From the NCBI RefSeq assembly GCF_003182095.1, contig NZ_QGTJ01000010.1, positions 62,001 to 126,000 of the forward strand: a DNA stretch of 64,000 bases, written 5' to 3'. The notes beneath the pieces were generated by a model. It saw only the letters and a list, made by a program, of their open reading frames with translations, did no database searches and was not told where the DNA came from. The stretch comes from Plasticicumulans acidivorans (lineage in GTDB: Bacteria > Pseudomonadota > Gammaproteobacteria > Competibacterales > Competibacteraceae). A program made the translations under genes and the position numbers. This document shows, one piece after another, positions 62,772 to 64,000 of this stretch (position 1 is the first letter of the stretch; each line of letters opens with the position of its first letter).

Positions 62772-63851
62772 ATGCGTCCCGCCCTCGCCAAAATCGATCT
62801 TTCCGCGTTACGCCACAATCTGCGCCGCGTGCGCGAATGCGCGCCCGCCGCCAGCGTCTTCGCCGTCGTCAAGGCCGATGCCTATGGTCATGGCGCCGCC
62901 CGCCTGCTGCCGGTGCTCGAACAGCAGGCCGATGCGCTTGCCGTCGCCTGCATCGAGGAGGCGCTGGCGCTGCGCGCCGCCGGTGCCACGCAGCCGATCC
63001 TGCTGCTCGAAGGCGTTTTCGCCGCAGAAGAACTCGCGCTGTGCGCTGAGCACGGTTTCGAGATCTCGCTGCACGATCCGCTGCACGCTGGCTGGCTGGA
63101 GGCCGCCACGCTGGCGCGGCCGCTGAAGGTCTGGGTCAAGCTCGATTCCGGCATGCACCGCCTCGGCGTGCGGCCGCAGGCGCTGCCGGCGCTGGTGGCG
63201 CGGCTGCGCGCCTGTGCCAATGTCGATGCCGAGCTCGGTGTCATGAGTCACATGGCCTGTGCCGATGAGCCGGCCCGGCCGAACACCGCCACGCAGATCG
63301 CCTGCTTCGCCGAGGCCACACAGGGGTTGGGCGTGCGCCGTGCGCTGTCGAACTCCGCCGGCGTGCTGCACTGGCCGGCGGCGCATCACGACTGGGTGCG
63401 TCCGGGCATCATGCTCTATGGCGTGACGCCGATGGTCGGCCACAGCGGCGCCGATGACGCGCTGCGCCCGGTGATGACGCTCTCCACCGCGCTGATCGCC
63501 GTCAAGCAGCTCAAGGCCGGCGAGAGCGTCGGCTATTCGGCGGCTTATACCTGCGCGCAGGATATGCGGGTCGGCATCGCCGCGATCGGTTATGCCGACG
63601 GCTATCCGCGCCACGCGCCGAGCGGCACGCCAGTGCTGGTCAACGGCCAGCGCAGCCAGCTGCTCGGTCGGGTGTCGATGGACATGATCTGCGTCGACCT
63701 CAGCGCCCAGCCGCAGGCCGGCATCGGTGATCCGGTGACACTGTGGGGGGAGGGGCTGCCGGCCGAGGAAGTCGCCGATGCCGCCGGCACCATCGCTTAC
63801 GAGATGCTGTGCAATCTGGCCGGGCGGGTGCGCGTCGAAACCGTCGGCTGA
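62772..63851 (+). CDS. dadX: Alanine racemase (catabolic, DadX-like)
   Basis: PLP enzyme interconverting L- and D-alanine. 359 residues. The PLP Lys is K34 in AVVKADAYGHG, the catalytic Tyr is Y255 in SVGYSAAYTC, and LGRVSMDMICVDL is conserved. Placed downstream of dadA in the dadRAX order, so a catabolic role is inferred; the same protein could also serve cell wall synthesis if it is the only racemase. Confidence 0.93.
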   Translation: MRPALAKIDLSALRHNLRRVRECAPAASVFAVVKADAYGHGAARLLPVLEQQADALAVACIEEALALRAAGATQPILLLEGVFAAEELALCAEHGFEISLHDPLHAGWLEAATLARPLKVWVKLDSGMHRLGVRPQALPALVARLRACANVDAELGVMSHMACADEPARPNTATQIACFAEATQGLGVRRALSNSAGVLHWPAAHHDWVRPGIMLYGVTPMVGHSGADDALRPVMTLSTALIAVKQLKAGESVGYSAAYTCAQDMRVGIAAIGYADGYPRHAPSGTPVLVNGQRSQLLGRVSMDMICVDLSAQPQAGIGDPVTLWGEGLPAEEVADAAGTIAYEMLCNLAGRVRVETVG

Positions 63852-63911
63852 TCCTGGCGTAAGGTCGCTGCGGCGCCTGCCCTGTGCATGCGCCGTACGT
63901 ACATTCGCGGA

Positions 63912-63939
63912 TTGACAGCGTTAACAGTGCGGCGATGAT
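63912..63939 (+). promoter_or_regulatory. Candidate promoter at the right edge
   Basis: A consensus -35 TTGACA (63912-63917) with GATGAT (63934-63939) 16 nt downstream could serve the gene that begins at 63970. The -10 matches only three of six consensus positions. Confidence 0.35.
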
Positions 63940-63969
63940 CGCTACTCTGCCGTCCGCTCGTCGCTCGTC

Positions 63970-64000
63970 ATGACTTCCATCCTCAATTCACTCGCGCCGG
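63970..64000 (+). CDS. Start of an unidentified gene (partial)
   Basis: An ATG at 63970 opens a frame (MTSILNSLAP) that runs off the window. It follows the candidate promoter. Ten residues are too few to identify a family. Confidence 0.3.
   Translation, partial: MTSILNSLAP

Overview
The window is GC-rich chromosomal DNA from a proteobacterium, most likely a gammaproteobacterium near the Xanthomonadales/Nevskiales. That placement is inferred from gene content and order: the yceD-rpmF-plsX-fabH-fabD-fabG-acpP-fabF-pabB-pabC-mltG-tmk-holB-pilZ-tatD string, families such as DUF2333, DUF5924 and DUF2970, a prfC, and a dadR/dadA/alr locus. I found no rRNA, tRNA, CRISPR array, insertion sequence or intact prophage.

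Region 1 (1 to 19.3 kb) is accessory. A DUF2760 gene and an Hsp70 lie at the left edge, and a second Hsp70 with a long C-terminal extension lies at 16.5-19.3 kb. Between them sit about 14 kb of small operons: three tandem phage-tail-collar proteins coupled to a GNAT acetyltransferase, a PEP-CTERM-like exported protein, a divergent HxlR regulator/quinone oxidoreductase pair, a class-III aminotransferase coupled to a glutamine-synthetase-like ligase, a polyphosphate kinase 2, a monooxygenase-like protein, and a pyroglutamyl peptidase. The most unusual part is a two-gene unit (12.1-14.4 kb). It encodes a DUF4157 (eCIS core) protein with a C-terminal Cys/His/Asp papain-like domain, and a membrane-anchored TIR/deoxyribosyltransferase-like Rossmannoid protein.

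Region 2 (19.3 to 22.4 kb) holds an SMR efflux pump, a divergent YafY-type regulator/VOC pair, a DUF5924 membrane protein and a Maf/YceF pyrophosphatase. Region 3 (22.5 to 35.7 kb) is the fatty-acid, folate and replication gene string. Many of its genes are joined by 4-nt start/stop overlaps, and it starts from a strong promoter that leaves yceD almost leaderless.

Region 4 (35.7 to 47.4 kb) is mostly housekeeping: a beta-lactamase-fold exported hydrolase, prfC, an NAD-dependent dehydrogenase, DUF2970, a YdjM-like hydrolase, DUF2333, malate synthase G, malic enzyme and an acyl-CoA thioesterase. Malate synthase and malic enzyme each have a clear intrinsic terminator.

Region 5 (47.7 to 64 kb) has a membrane diguanylate cyclase overlapping a periplasmic retropepsin-like protease, nadC with a HAD phosphatase, several small orphan genes, two damaged NTF2-like or unknown genes (one frameshifted at a slippery sequence, one with an in-frame amber codon), a fatty-acid beta-oxidation pair, a PAS-GGDEF-EAL protein, and the dadR/dadA/alr D-alanine catabolic locus.
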